DNA of 64,000 bases from assembly GCA_038530285.1 (NCBI GenBank), contig JBCBCY010000005.1:1-64000 (forward strand), given 5' to 3'. Made by a program: the position numbers and the translations under genes. A model generated the notes under the pieces. It did not search any database, had not been told where the DNA came from, and saw nothing but the letters and a program-made list of their open reading frames with translations. The stretch comes from JASJAR01 sp038530285 (GTDB lineage Bacteria; Pseudomonadota; Alphaproteobacteria; Rhodobacterales; Rhodobacteraceae). Shown here piece after piece: positions 24,821 to 32,205 of the stretch (the first letter of the stretch is position 1; every line of letters begins with the position of its first letter).

Positions 24821-25561
24821 TCAGCCGGGCAATCCGGCCAGGATTGACCGGCGCCGCGCGGGCGGAATGCGCCGCACTTCCACGCCCGTGAACACGTGCA
24901 AAGACCCCAGATCACGGTCGACAACGGCATGGTCGCTGACCCAGCCGCCCATCGCCAGATAGGTCTTCAGCAAGGGCGGCATCATCCGCAACCCCGCTTT
25001 GGGATCAGCGGTTTGGCCCAACCGGCGGGCAAACTCGAAGACCCGCGGCGCCTTGATCCGTGGCAGCCAGCGTTTGGGGCCGATGTGGCGGTCACGCAGC
25101 ATTGCGAAGGTGTCGTGGTATGGCGCCTCATCGGTGCCCTCAAACGACGAACAGCCAAACAGCAGATCAACCTGGTTTTCGCGCACGACCTCGGCCATCG
25201 CCCCCCAGGCTGCGCGCAGGATATCGGGATCGCGCGCACCGGGTGCGATGCAAAACCGGCCCATCTCGGCCATGGTGCCTTTGAACCCTTCAAGCGCTGA
25301 CAGCTCGTAGAACTGGGCGGAATACGCGTGATCAAGCGACGCGCCATCTTTTAGAATAAGATATCTAAAACAACATACTAACCGGCGATCTTCAAGCGCT
25401 TCAACCATGATATGCGCACAGATCGGATCAAACGCATCATCATCTGCCGCCCCGCTTTGGGGGCGAAACACCGCCGCGCGCAGCGCCAGACAGGCGGCGA
25501 GGTCACTTGGGCCCGCCGCCAGACGGGCGCGGTATTTCTGACGATGTGGTGAGACAGCCAT
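24821..25561 (-). CDS. olsB: OlsB-like GNAT acyltransferase (ornithine lipid synthesis)
   Basis: A 246-residue protein resembling L-ornithine N-alpha-acyltransferase OlsB, which transfers a 3-hydroxyacyl chain from ACP to ornithine. Family signs are the N-terminal LRAAVFRPQSG, AEMGRFCIAPGAR and the hemolysin-like LFGCSSFEGTD. The partner olsA acyltransferase is not adjacent; neighbours are an ABC-F gene and msrB. The start at MAVSPHRQKYRARL is preferred to one 20 codons upstream. Codons 61-70 form an AT-rich run (CCFRYLILKD) unlike the rest of the gene. Confidence 0.8.
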   Translation of the reverse strand: MAVSPHRQKYRARLAAGPSDLAACLALRAAVFRPQSGAADDDAFDPICAHIMVEALEDRRLVCCFRYLILKDGASLDHAYSAQFYELSALEGFKGTMAEMGRFCIAPGARDPDILRAAWGAMAEVVRENQVDLLFGCSSFEGTDEAPYHDTFAMLRDRHIGPKRWLPRIKAPRVFEFARRLGQTADPKAGLRMMPPLLKTYLAMGGWVSDHAVVDRDLGSLHVFTGVEVRRIPPARRRSILAGLPG

Positions 25562-25650
25562 CAAGCCCTTCCCGTCTCGGAGTTTCTGCCTATGTATGGG
25601 CACAAGGTGTATAACACACAATATGTGACCGTATCACGACCGAGGAACCC

Positions 25651-26043
25651 ATGAAGAAGATTGAAAAGTCCGACGCGGAATGGCGCGAACAACTCTCGCC
25701 CCTGGCGTATAAAGTGACGCGAAAGCACGGCACCGAACGCGCCGGCACCCATGAGGATTTTCCAAATGGTCCGGGCACCTACACCTGTGTGTGCTGCGGG
25801 GTGGAGCTGTTTGACCAGGGTGCGAAGTTCGAAAGCGGCACCGGCTGGCCGTCGTTTTACGAACCCCTCAGCCGTGAAATGGTGGGCGAAACCGAAGACC
25901 GGTCGTTTTTCATGCGCCGCACGGAAGTCCATTGCAACAGCTGTGACGCGCATCTGGGACACGTGTTCCCCGACGGGCCGCAACCCACGGGCCTGCGCTA
26001 TTGCATCAACGGTGTCGCACTTGCGTTCGAAGAAAAAGACTAG
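25651..26043 (+). CDS. msrB: Peptide-methionine (R)-S-oxide reductase
   Basis: Repairs oxidised methionine (R-sulfoxide) in proteins. The 130-residue length is typical for a single-domain MsrB. The zinc site is formed by CVCC (about 49-52, first and last Cys as CxxC) and CNSC; the catalytic Cys is in RYCINGVAL near the C terminus. GTGWPSFYEPL is the family hallmark. No signal peptide, so it acts in the cytoplasm. It is divergent from olsB. Confidence 0.96.
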   Translation: MKKIEKSDAEWREQLSPLAYKVTRKHGTERAGTHEDFPNGPGTYTCVCCGVELFDQGAKFESGTGWPSFYEPLSREMVGETEDRSFFMRRTEVHCNSCDAHLGHVFPDGPQPTGLRYCINGVALAFEEKD

Positions 26044-26044
26044 G

Positions 26045-26491
26045 CTATTCGCCGTCGACGAAATCCTGCAGGCGGAAACTGCCCAGGTTCCCGACAAGCT
26101 GGCGCAAAAAGCTGATGCCAGTGATGTTGCTGTCGGTCACACGGCGCGACAGCGACACGACCTGGCCGTCTTCCAGTCCGTAGCGTTCGATATTCGCAAC
26201 CGTGCCTGCGTCTGAGTAAAGAATCGCGACCACTTCGCGGTTCACCTCTTCGCGTTCGCGCCACAGGAACGTCTCATAATCGGATTTCACGTAGTACCAG
26301 CCGTTTTCGGTGCGCAGGCTTTCCAGGCTGGGTTGACCGATCAGCGTGGTGACGGTTTCGCGGGTGTCGCGGCCCACTTCAATGGCCGACAACTGACCCT
26401 CGGTGGGCACATAGCCGTGCTGGTCTTCAAGCGTGACCGCGCAGCCAGACAGCAAAATTCCAAGTGAAAGTCCTGCAATCGCACGTTTCAT
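26045..26491 (-). CDS. bamE: BamE/SmpA-OmlA family outer membrane lipoprotein
   Basis: A 148-residue lipoprotein with lipobox LLSGC (Cys at about residue 17), so it is lipid-anchored in the outer membrane. The SmpA/OmlA domain follows: GQLSAIEVGRDTRETVTTLIGQPS then ENGWYYV. BamE is an accessory part of the BAM complex that inserts beta-barrel proteins. It is divergent from the DUF177 gene, the common order in alphaproteobacteria. A longer start ten codons upstream is rejected because the signal peptide starts at MKRAIAG. Confidence 0.88.
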   Translation of the reverse strand: MKRAIAGLSLGILLSGCAVTLEDQHGYVPTEGQLSAIEVGRDTRETVTTLIGQPSLESLRTENGWYYVKSDYETFLWREREEVNREVVAILYSDAGTVANIERYGLEDGQVVSLSRRVTDSNITGISFLRQLVGNLGSFRLQDFVDGE

Positions 26492-26584
26492 CGCCACCTG
26501 GCCCCCTTGCACTGCCCACACGTCGGCCCTAACCCCCTACTAAAGCCGCCGCCCCGGATCAAGTTGACGCGAAAGGAGACCGCT

Positions 26585-27136
26585 TTGCACACTGCCCCCG
26601 ATCTGCCCATCTCCGGCCAGCCTGCTGATGCCGAAATCGCGTTTTCCTACCAGCCGGGTCCCGAAGCGCGCGCCGATCTGGCGCGAGAGTTCGACTTGCA
26701 AGCGCTCAAGAAAGCCCGGCTTGAGGGGCGCGTGGTGCCCGAAGGCCAGGCCGATTGGCGGCTTGAGGCGAAACTTGGCGCGACGGCAGTGCAGACCTGT
26801 GTCGTGACATTGGGTCCGGTGACCACGCGCATCGACCGCCCCGTGACCCGGCGCTATCTGGCCGACCCCGCCCCGATGCCGGATGCGGGCGAGGTGGAAA
26901 TCCCCGAAGACGACAGTGTGGAGCCCTTGGGCGAGACAATCGATCTGCATCGCCTTTTTGCCGAAGCGCTGGCCCTGGCCCTGCCCGATTTTCCGCGCGC
27001 CCCCAATGCGACCCTGGAAACACAGGTTTTTACCGCCCCCGGCACGACCCCCATGGGCGACGCCGATATCAAGCCGTTCGCGGGACTGAAGGCCTTGCGT
27101 GACGGCCAAACCGGCCCCGATGACACCGACGGGTGA
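26585..27136 (+). CDS. DUF177/YceD-like protein
   Basis: A 183-residue protein of the DUF177 family, regularly encoded before rpmF. It has the conserved Cys region (QTCVVTLGPVTTRID) and the acidic tail segment VEPLGETIDLHRLFAEALALALP. YceD in plants and some bacteria is linked to 23S rRNA levels, but its role here is inference. The start is most likely TTG at 26585 because AAGGAGA lies five bases upstream; no ATG is suitably placed. Confidence 0.85.
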   Translation: MHTAPDLPISGQPADAEIAFSYQPGPEARADLAREFDLQALKKARLEGRVVPEGQADWRLEAKLGATAVQTCVVTLGPVTTRIDRPVTRRYLADPAPMPDAGEVEIPEDDSVEPLGETIDLHRLFAEALALALPDFPRAPNATLETQVFTAPGTTPMGDADIKPFAGLKALRDGQTGPDDTDG

Positions 27137-27279
27137 GGCCCGCGAAAAAAACCTTGCGCAGGCCTGCAAAGACAGTATGTTCCCGGCCTCGTTCATGGCA
27201 TAGGCAACCACGTCGGAGCGCGTCCCCCTTGGACCCCCGCCCGTGCGCTGCCGCCCGCTTAAAGATGTAAGGATAGGAC

Positions 27280-27489
27280 ATGGCTGTCCCACAGAATAAA
27301 GTCTCACCGTCGCGCCGGAACAATCGCCGCGCACATGACGGTCTGGCCGCTGCAAATCCGGGCGAATGCCCAAATTGTGGTGAGCTGCGGCGCCCGCACC
27401 ACGTGTGCCCGTCGTGTGGCCACTACAATGACCGCGAAGTCGTGGCCCAGGCCGACGAGATCGATCTCGACGACGAAGACGCGGCGTAA
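27280..27489 (+). CDS. rpmF: 50S ribosomal protein L32
   Basis: The 69-residue protein begins MAVPQNKVSPSRRNNRRAHD as L32 does, and has the zinc ribbon CPNCGELRRPHHVCPSCGHY (four Cys). The acidic tail after it is usual in alphaproteobacteria. It follows the DUF177 gene by 143 bases and precedes plsX. Confidence 0.97.
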   Translation: MAVPQNKVSPSRRNNRRAHDGLAAANPGECPNCGELRRPHHVCPSCGHYNDREVVAQADEIDLDDEDAA

Positions 27490-27498
27490 GTCCGGCCC

Positions 27499-28626
27499 TT
27501 GGGCCAGACGCCGAAAAGTTCAGCTGCCCAATCGGGGCCCGCGCCGCAAAAGCGGTCCGGGCCCTTTGTGATTTCCGTCGATGCGATGGGGGGCGATCAG
27601 GGGCCCGGAGCCGTGGTGGGCGGTTTGGCCCGGTCGGCGCGGAAAAACCCCGATATCGCCTTCATCCTGCATGGGCCGGAAGCCACGCTGACCCCGCTGG
27701 TCAAAAAGCGCAAGCTTGAGGACCGCGTGACCATCAATGACGTCGACGGCGTCGTCACGATGGATGCCAAACCGTCCTATGTGATGCGCAACGGCAAGGG
27801 CACGTCGATGTGGGAAACCATCGAGGCGGTGCGCGACGGCAAGGCGGAGGTGGCGGTGTCCTGCGGCAACACCGGCGCACTGATGGCGCTGTCGATGATC
27901 CGGCTGCGCAAGTTGCCTGGCGTGGACCGGCCCGCGATTGCCTGCCTCTGGCCGTCAGAAAACCCCGCCGGCTTCAACGTCATGCTTGACGTGGGCGCCG
28001 ACATCCGGGCGGATGCGACCGATCTTTTGCAATATGCGCTGATGGGGGCGTCTTATGCCCGCAACGGGCTCGACATCGAAAAACCCCGCGTGGGGCTTCT
28101 GAATGTGGGCACCGAAGAATACAAAGGCCGGTCCGAACTCAAAGACGCCGCAGGGCTGATCGAAGATGCCGCCGAGGCGGGCGAATACGACTACATCGGC
28201 TTCATCGAAGGCGGCGATATTCCAACATCAACGGTCGATGTAATCGTCACGGATGGGTTCACCGGCAATGTGGCGTTGAAAACCGGCGAAGGCACCGCGC
28301 GGCTGATCCGAACGCTTCTGGGCGTGGCGTTCAAGGCGACCCCGCTCAGCCGGATTGCCGCCCTTTTGGCCTATACCTCACTCAGGCGGCTGTCGAAACG
28401 CATCGACCCGCGGCGCGTGAATGGCGGCGTGTTTCTGGGGCTGAACGGGACGGTCGTGAAATCCCATGGCTCGGCGGATGCCACGGGCGTGTCAGCGGCA
28501 ATCAAACTGGCGTTCCGACTGGCTGAAACCGGCTTCAATGAACGGCTGGCGGCACGGGTTGCATCGGTCGGGGCCAGGCGCCAATATGACGAAAATATAA
28601 AAACACAAGGCGAGCAGAGCGCATGA
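27499..28626 (+). CDS. plsX: Phosphate acyltransferase PlsX
   Basis: Makes acyl-phosphate from acyl-ACP for phospholipid synthesis. The core begins FVISVDAMGGDQGP and includes SCGNTGALMALSM, LDVGAD and DGFTGNVALKTGEG, with the usual length. The start is uncertain: an open TTG at 27499 gives 375 residues, while GTG at 27568, just before ISVDAMGG, gives a shorter form. Neither has a strong ribosome binding site. The stop overlaps the fabH ATG (ATGA). Confidence 0.93.
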   Translation: MGQTPKSSAAQSGPAPQKRSGPFVISVDAMGGDQGPGAVVGGLARSARKNPDIAFILHGPEATLTPLVKKRKLEDRVTINDVDGVVTMDAKPSYVMRNGKGTSMWETIEAVRDGKAEVAVSCGNTGALMALSMIRLRKLPGVDRPAIACLWPSENPAGFNVMLDVGADIRADATDLLQYALMGASYARNGLDIEKPRVGLLNVGTEEYKGRSELKDAAGLIEDAAEAGEYDYIGFIEGGDIPTSTVDVIVTDGFTGNVALKTGEGTARLIRTLLGVAFKATPLSRIAALLAYTSLRRLSKRIDPRRVNGGVFLGLNGTVVKSHGSADATGVSAAIKLAFRLAETGFNERLAARVASVGARRQYDENIKTQGEQSA

Positions 28627-29594
28627 CATACCGCGCCGTGGTCCGAGGGGTCGGGCATTATTTGCCGGACCGAATTGTGCCGAATGCGCATTTCGAAGAC
28701 ACGCTGGACACGTCGAACGAATGGATCGTCTCGCGCACCGGGATTGAGCGGCGCCACTTCGCCGCCGACGGCCAGACCACGTCCGATCTGGCAACCAACG
28801 CCGCCGAGGCCGCGCTGGCGGACGCAGGGCTGGCGGCCGATGAGATCGATGCGATCGTTCTGGCGACGTCGACCCCGGACATGACCTTTCCGTCATCCGC
28901 CACGATGGTGCAGGACCGGCTGGGCATGACGGGCGGGTTCGCCTTTGACATCCAGGCGGTTTGCGCGGGCTTTGTCTTCGCCCTTGGCAACGCCAATGCG
29001 CTGATCGCCGCGGGTCAGGCCAAACGCGTGCTGGTGATCGGGGCCGAAACCTTCAGCCGGCTTCTGGATTTCACCGACCGGGGCACCTGTGTCCTGTTCG
29101 GCGATGGCGCAGGCGCGGTGGTCCTGGAAGGGGCGCCTGGCACGGGCGCGCCGTCCGACCGTGGGATCTTGTCGGTTGATCTGAATTCTGACGGGCGGCA
29201 CAGGGATATTCTGTACGTCGATGGTGGCGTGGCCCAGGGCAATGTCGGGCACCTGCGCATGGAAGGCCGCGAGGTGTTCCGCCACGCGGTCGAAAAGCTT
29301 GTGTCCACCGCGGACACTGCCCTGGAAAAAGCCGGCCTCGGGCCAGGCGATGTCGACTGGATCGTGCCGCATCAGGCCAACCTCAGGATCATCAAATCGA
29401 CGGCGTCCAAGATGGGATTGCCGATGGACAAGGTCGTCGTCACCGTGGGCGATCACGGCAATACATCGGCAGCCTCGATCCCGCTTGCGCTGTCGGTCGG
29501 CAAGGCGCGCGGCCAGATCAAAGCGGGCGATCTGCTGGTGACCGAGGCCATTGGCGGCGGTCTGGCCTGGGGGTCTGTGGTTCTGCGCTGGTAA
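28623..29594 (+). CDS. fabH: 3-oxoacyl-ACP synthase III
   Basis: Starts fatty acid synthesis by condensing acetyl-CoA with malonyl-ACP. The 323-residue protein has the full catalytic triad: Cys in QAVCAGFVFAL, His in VPHQANLRI and Asn in HGNTSAAS. Translation is probably coupled to plsX through a 4-base overlap. The conserved C-terminal GGGLAWGSVVLRW is intact. Confidence 0.96.
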   Translation: MTYRAVVRGVGHYLPDRIVPNAHFEDTLDTSNEWIVSRTGIERRHFAADGQTTSDLATNAAEAALADAGLAADEIDAIVLATSTPDMTFPSSATMVQDRLGMTGGFAFDIQAVCAGFVFALGNANALIAAGQAKRVLVIGAETFSRLLDFTDRGTCVLFGDGAGAVVLEGAPGTGAPSDRGILSVDLNSDGRHRDILYVDGGVAQGNVGHLRMEGREVFRHAVEKLVSTADTALEKAGLGPGDVDWIVPHQANLRIIKSTASKMGLPMDKVVVTVGDHGNTSAASIPLALSVGKARGQIKAGDLLVTEAIGGGLAWGSVVLRW

Positions 29595-29687
29595 TTGCCT
29601 GCCAGGTGAAATCAGCAAACCCTTGATATTGACAGTGCTTTTTCCCGGGCGCATGGTACGCACGGAAAAACGGGAGCGAGGGTCGAT

Positions 29688-29993
29688 ATGGGTGAGAAAA
29701 CTTTAACACGCATGGACCTGAGCGAGGCGGTGTTTCGCGAGGTCGGGTTGAGCCGCAACGAAAGCGCTCAACTCGTCGAAAGCGTCCTTTTGCACATGTC
29801 AGATGCTTTGGTGGCCGGCGAGACCGTCAAGATTTCGTCGTTTGGCACATTCAGCGTGCGTGAGAAAGCCGCCCGGATCGGGCGCAACCCCAAGACCGGC
29901 GAAGAGGTTCCGATCCACCCGCGCCGCGTGCTGACCTTCCGCCCCTCTCATCTTATGAAAGACCGCGTCGCCGACGGCAACAAGCAGGGCTGA
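29688..29993 (+). CDS. ihfA: Integration host factor subunit alpha
   Basis: A 101-residue DNA-bending protein of the IHF/HU family. The beta-arm with FxxRxRxARxGRNP pattern is seen as FSVREKAARIGRNPKTGEEVPIHPRRVLTFRPS. The N-terminal LTRMDLSEAVFREVGLS fits IHF alpha rather than HU. It follows fabH by 93 bases, a gap that holds a possible -35 TTGACA at 29629, so it may have its own promoter. merR follows 8 bases later. Confidence 0.95.
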   Translation: MGEKTLTRMDLSEAVFREVGLSRNESAQLVESVLLHMSDALVAGETVKISSFGTFSVREKAARIGRNPKTGEEVPIHPRRVLTFRPSHLMKDRVADGNKQG

Positions 29994-30001
29994 CGCGGAC
30001 A

Positions 30002-30676
30002 ATGGCCAAGTCGCCAGAGGCATTCCGGACGATATCCGAAGTGGCCGATTGGCTTGGCGTGCCCACCCATGTGCTGCGCTTCTGGGAAAGCCGGTTCACG
30101 CAGATCAAACCGGTCAAACGCGCCGGTGGGCGGCGCTATTACCGCCCGTCTGACATGCAGCTGATCGGCGGGATCAAACGGCTTTTGCACGACGAAGGCA
30201 TGACGATCCGGGGCGCGCAGAAGCTGTTGCGCGAAAAGGGCGTGAAGCATGTCGCGGCCATGTCGCAACCCCTCGATGGCAGTGGCGAGATCGCCGCCCC
30301 CGATATGGTCGACGCGACGGCCGTTGACGTCACCGATGACACCGCGGATGCGGCAGCGACCGCCGACACCGCACCTGTCGCAGAATTGGAGCGCGAGCCC
30401 TTGGCAGAGGGCGCCTTGCCCACGCTCGATCCGCCGGATGAGACGCCTTTGGACGACGACAGTGGGATCGAGCCCGCCCATGACCACGAACAGGTCGCGG
30501 CCATCCCTGCCACACCAGACGTGCCCGAGACCGATCCGGACGATGCGGATACCGCGTTTCCCGCGACACCGGGTGTCGCAGCACGGCTGCGGTCGGCAGA
30601 CCCACGCTATCTGCGGCGCAACCGCGATGCGCTTGGCGTGGTGAAAGACCGGCTTTCCGCGCGCGCCAGCGCTTAA
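30002..30676 (+). CDS. MerR-family transcriptional regulator
   Basis: A 224-residue protein with a MerR-type winged HTH at the N terminus (FRTISEVADWLGVPTHVLRFWESRFTQIKPVKRAGGRRYYRPSD is the characteristic region, here given by its key parts: VADWLGV, LRFWE, GRRYYRPSD). It then has a long Asp/Ala/Pro-rich linker (about 100-195) instead of a coiled coil plus effector domain, and a short basic tail. This form is always found after ihfA in alphaproteobacteria. Its target is not known to me. Confidence 0.85.
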   Translation: MAKSPEAFRTISEVADWLGVPTHVLRFWESRFTQIKPVKRAGGRRYYRPSDMQLIGGIKRLLHDEGMTIRGAQKLLREKGVKHVAAMSQPLDGSGEIAAPDMVDATAVDVTDDTADAAATADTAPVAELEREPLAEGALPTLDPPDETPLDDDSGIEPAHDHEQVAAIPATPDVPETDPDDADTAFPATPGVAARLRSADPRYLRRNRDALGVVKDRLSARASA

Positions 30677-30739
30677 GCGTTAAAACCATGTCGCTCTGCC
30701 CTTGCCCCGCCCCCGGAAATCCGTCAGAACGCGCTGCGT

Positions 30740-30816
30740 CGGGCTATGGCGCAGCTTGGTAGCGCGTCCGTCTGGGGGACGGAAGGTCGTAGGTTCGAAT
30801 CCTGCTAGCCCGACCA
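30740..30816 (+). tRNA. tRNA-Pro (anticodon GGG)
   Basis: The 77-base gene folds as a full cloverleaf: acceptor CGGGCTA/TAGCCCG, D-arm GCGC...GCGC, anticodon stem TCCGT/ACGGA with loop CTGGGGG, and T-arm around GGTTCGAATCC (stem GTAGG/CCTGC). The discriminator A and an encoded CCA end are present. The anticodon reads proline codon CCC and CCT. Confidence 0.95.
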
Positions 30817-30838
30817 TTTCATCGAAAAAGGCGTCACG

Positions 30839-31912
30839 ATGAACGGTGTCTTGCCCGATGAGGGCCTGAACAAACTGATCGCTGACGGTGCAATAACCTC
30901 CACCAAGCCGATTGCGCCGGGGCAAGTGCAGCCTGCCTCGCTGGATCTGCGCCTGGGCGCTGTGGCCTACCGGGTGCGCGCGTCGTTCCTGGCCGGCAAG
31001 GCGCGCAGAGTGGCCGACCGTTTGGCCGAGTTCACCATGCATGAGGTGGACCTGACCGAGGGGGCGGTGCTGGAAAAGGGCTGCGTTTACGTGGTGCCCC
31101 TGTTGGAACGGCTGGACCTGCCGCAGGGACTGTCCGGTGCGGCGAGTGCCAAATCATCGATCGGGCGGCTTGATCTTCTGACGCGGATCATTACCGATCA
31201 CGGGACCGAATTTGACCGCATCCCCGACGGTTACACCGGCCCGCTGTATGTTGAGATTTGCCCGCAAAGCTTTTCGGTCATCGCGCGCACCGGCCAGCTG
31301 TTGAACCAGGTGATCTTTCGCCAGGGCCAGACGATCATCTCAGATGACGACCTGCGCGCCTTGCACGCCGACAGCCCCATCGTTTCGGGCGACGCGGTGA
31401 TCGACGGCGGCCTTGGGTTTTCGGTCGATCTGCGGCCCGCGGCGGGCACCCTGGTCGGCTACCGCGCCAAACCCCACGCGGGCGTCATCGATCTGGACAA
31501 GATCGCTCATTACGCCGCGGCGGACTTCTGGGAAGAGGTGCATTCGACCACCGGCTGGACAATCCTGGACCCCGGCGCATTCTATATTCTGGTCAGCCGC
31601 GAAGCGATTGCCATCCCGCCCACACATGCCGCCGAAATGGCGCCCTATCTTGCCATGGTCGGCGAATTCCGCGTCCATTACGCAGGGTTCTTCGACCCCG
31701 GCTTTGGTTGGGCCGAAGCCGGCGGCACGGGGTCACGCGGGGTCCTGGAGGTGCGCTGCCACGATGCGCCGTTTGTGCTGGAACACGGCCAGATCGTCGG
31801 GCGGCTGGTGTATGAGCGTATGTCGCGCGCCCCCAAAACCCTGTACGGGCGCGAGATCAAGTCAAACTACCAGGGCCAGGGGCTGAAACTGTCCAAGCAC
31901 TTTCGACCCTAG
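30839..31912 (+). CDS. dcd: dCTP deaminase, long alphaproteobacterial form
   Basis: Deaminates dCTP to dUTP for thymidylate synthesis. The 357 residues are about twice the length of E. coli Dcd; this long form with an added second module is known from alphaproteobacteria (DCD family PF06559). Catalytic features sit in the first half: SSIGRLDL (Ser and Arg) and GYTGPLYVEI with the catalytic Glu. The second half repeats a similar fold (GRVYERMSRAP-like end) without the full active site. Its 3' end overlaps the convergent DUF1330 gene by 4 bases. Confidence 0.88.
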   Translation: MNGVLPDEGLNKLIADGAITSTKPIAPGQVQPASLDLRLGAVAYRVRASFLAGKARRVADRLAEFTMHEVDLTEGAVLEKGCVYVVPLLERLDLPQGLSGAASAKSSIGRLDLLTRIITDHGTEFDRIPDGYTGPLYVEICPQSFSVIARTGQLLNQVIFRQGQTIISDDDLRALHADSPIVSGDAVIDGGLGFSVDLRPAAGTLVGYRAKPHAGVIDLDKIAHYAAADFWEEVHSTTGWTILDPGAFYILVSREAIAIPPTHAAEMAPYLAMVGEFRVHYAGFFDPGFGWAEAGGTGSRGVLEVRCHDAPFVLEHGQIVGRLVYERMSRAPKTLYGREIKSNYQGQGLKLSKHFRP

Positions 31913-32202
31913 TCAGCCGGCAGTTCTTCGACCACCACAAGATCACGCACCGCCCCTTTGTCGGCATGGGCCACGGCGGCCTGGTATTTTGCGGAATTGT
32001 AGCAGGCGACCGCCGCCTCAATGGACGGAAACCGCGCCACGACATTGCGCGCGCGGTCGCGGCCTTCAAGCTGCACGTAGGCACCTGCGCGCGCCAGAAA
32101 AACGCCACCATGTTCGGCGATCGCTTCGGTCGCGATGGGGGCGTATTTGGCGTATTCCTCGGCGTCGGTGACATCGACATTGGCAATCCAGAGTGCGGTC
32201 AT
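31909..32202 (-). CDS. DUF1330 domain protein
   Basis: A 97-residue dimeric alpha/beta-barrel type protein: TALWIANVDVTDAEEYAKYAP begins the domain and GRDRARNVVARFPSIEAAVACYNSAKYQAA is the conserved core of DUF1330. Function unknown. It lies 3 bases after alaS on the same strand and is probably cotranscribed with it. Confidence 0.88.
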   Translation of the reverse strand: MTALWIANVDVTDAEEYAKYAPIATEAIAEHGGVFLARAGAYVQLEGRDRARNVVARFPSIEAAVACYNSAKYQAAVAHADKGAVRDLVVVEELPAD

Positions 32203-32205
32203 GTG

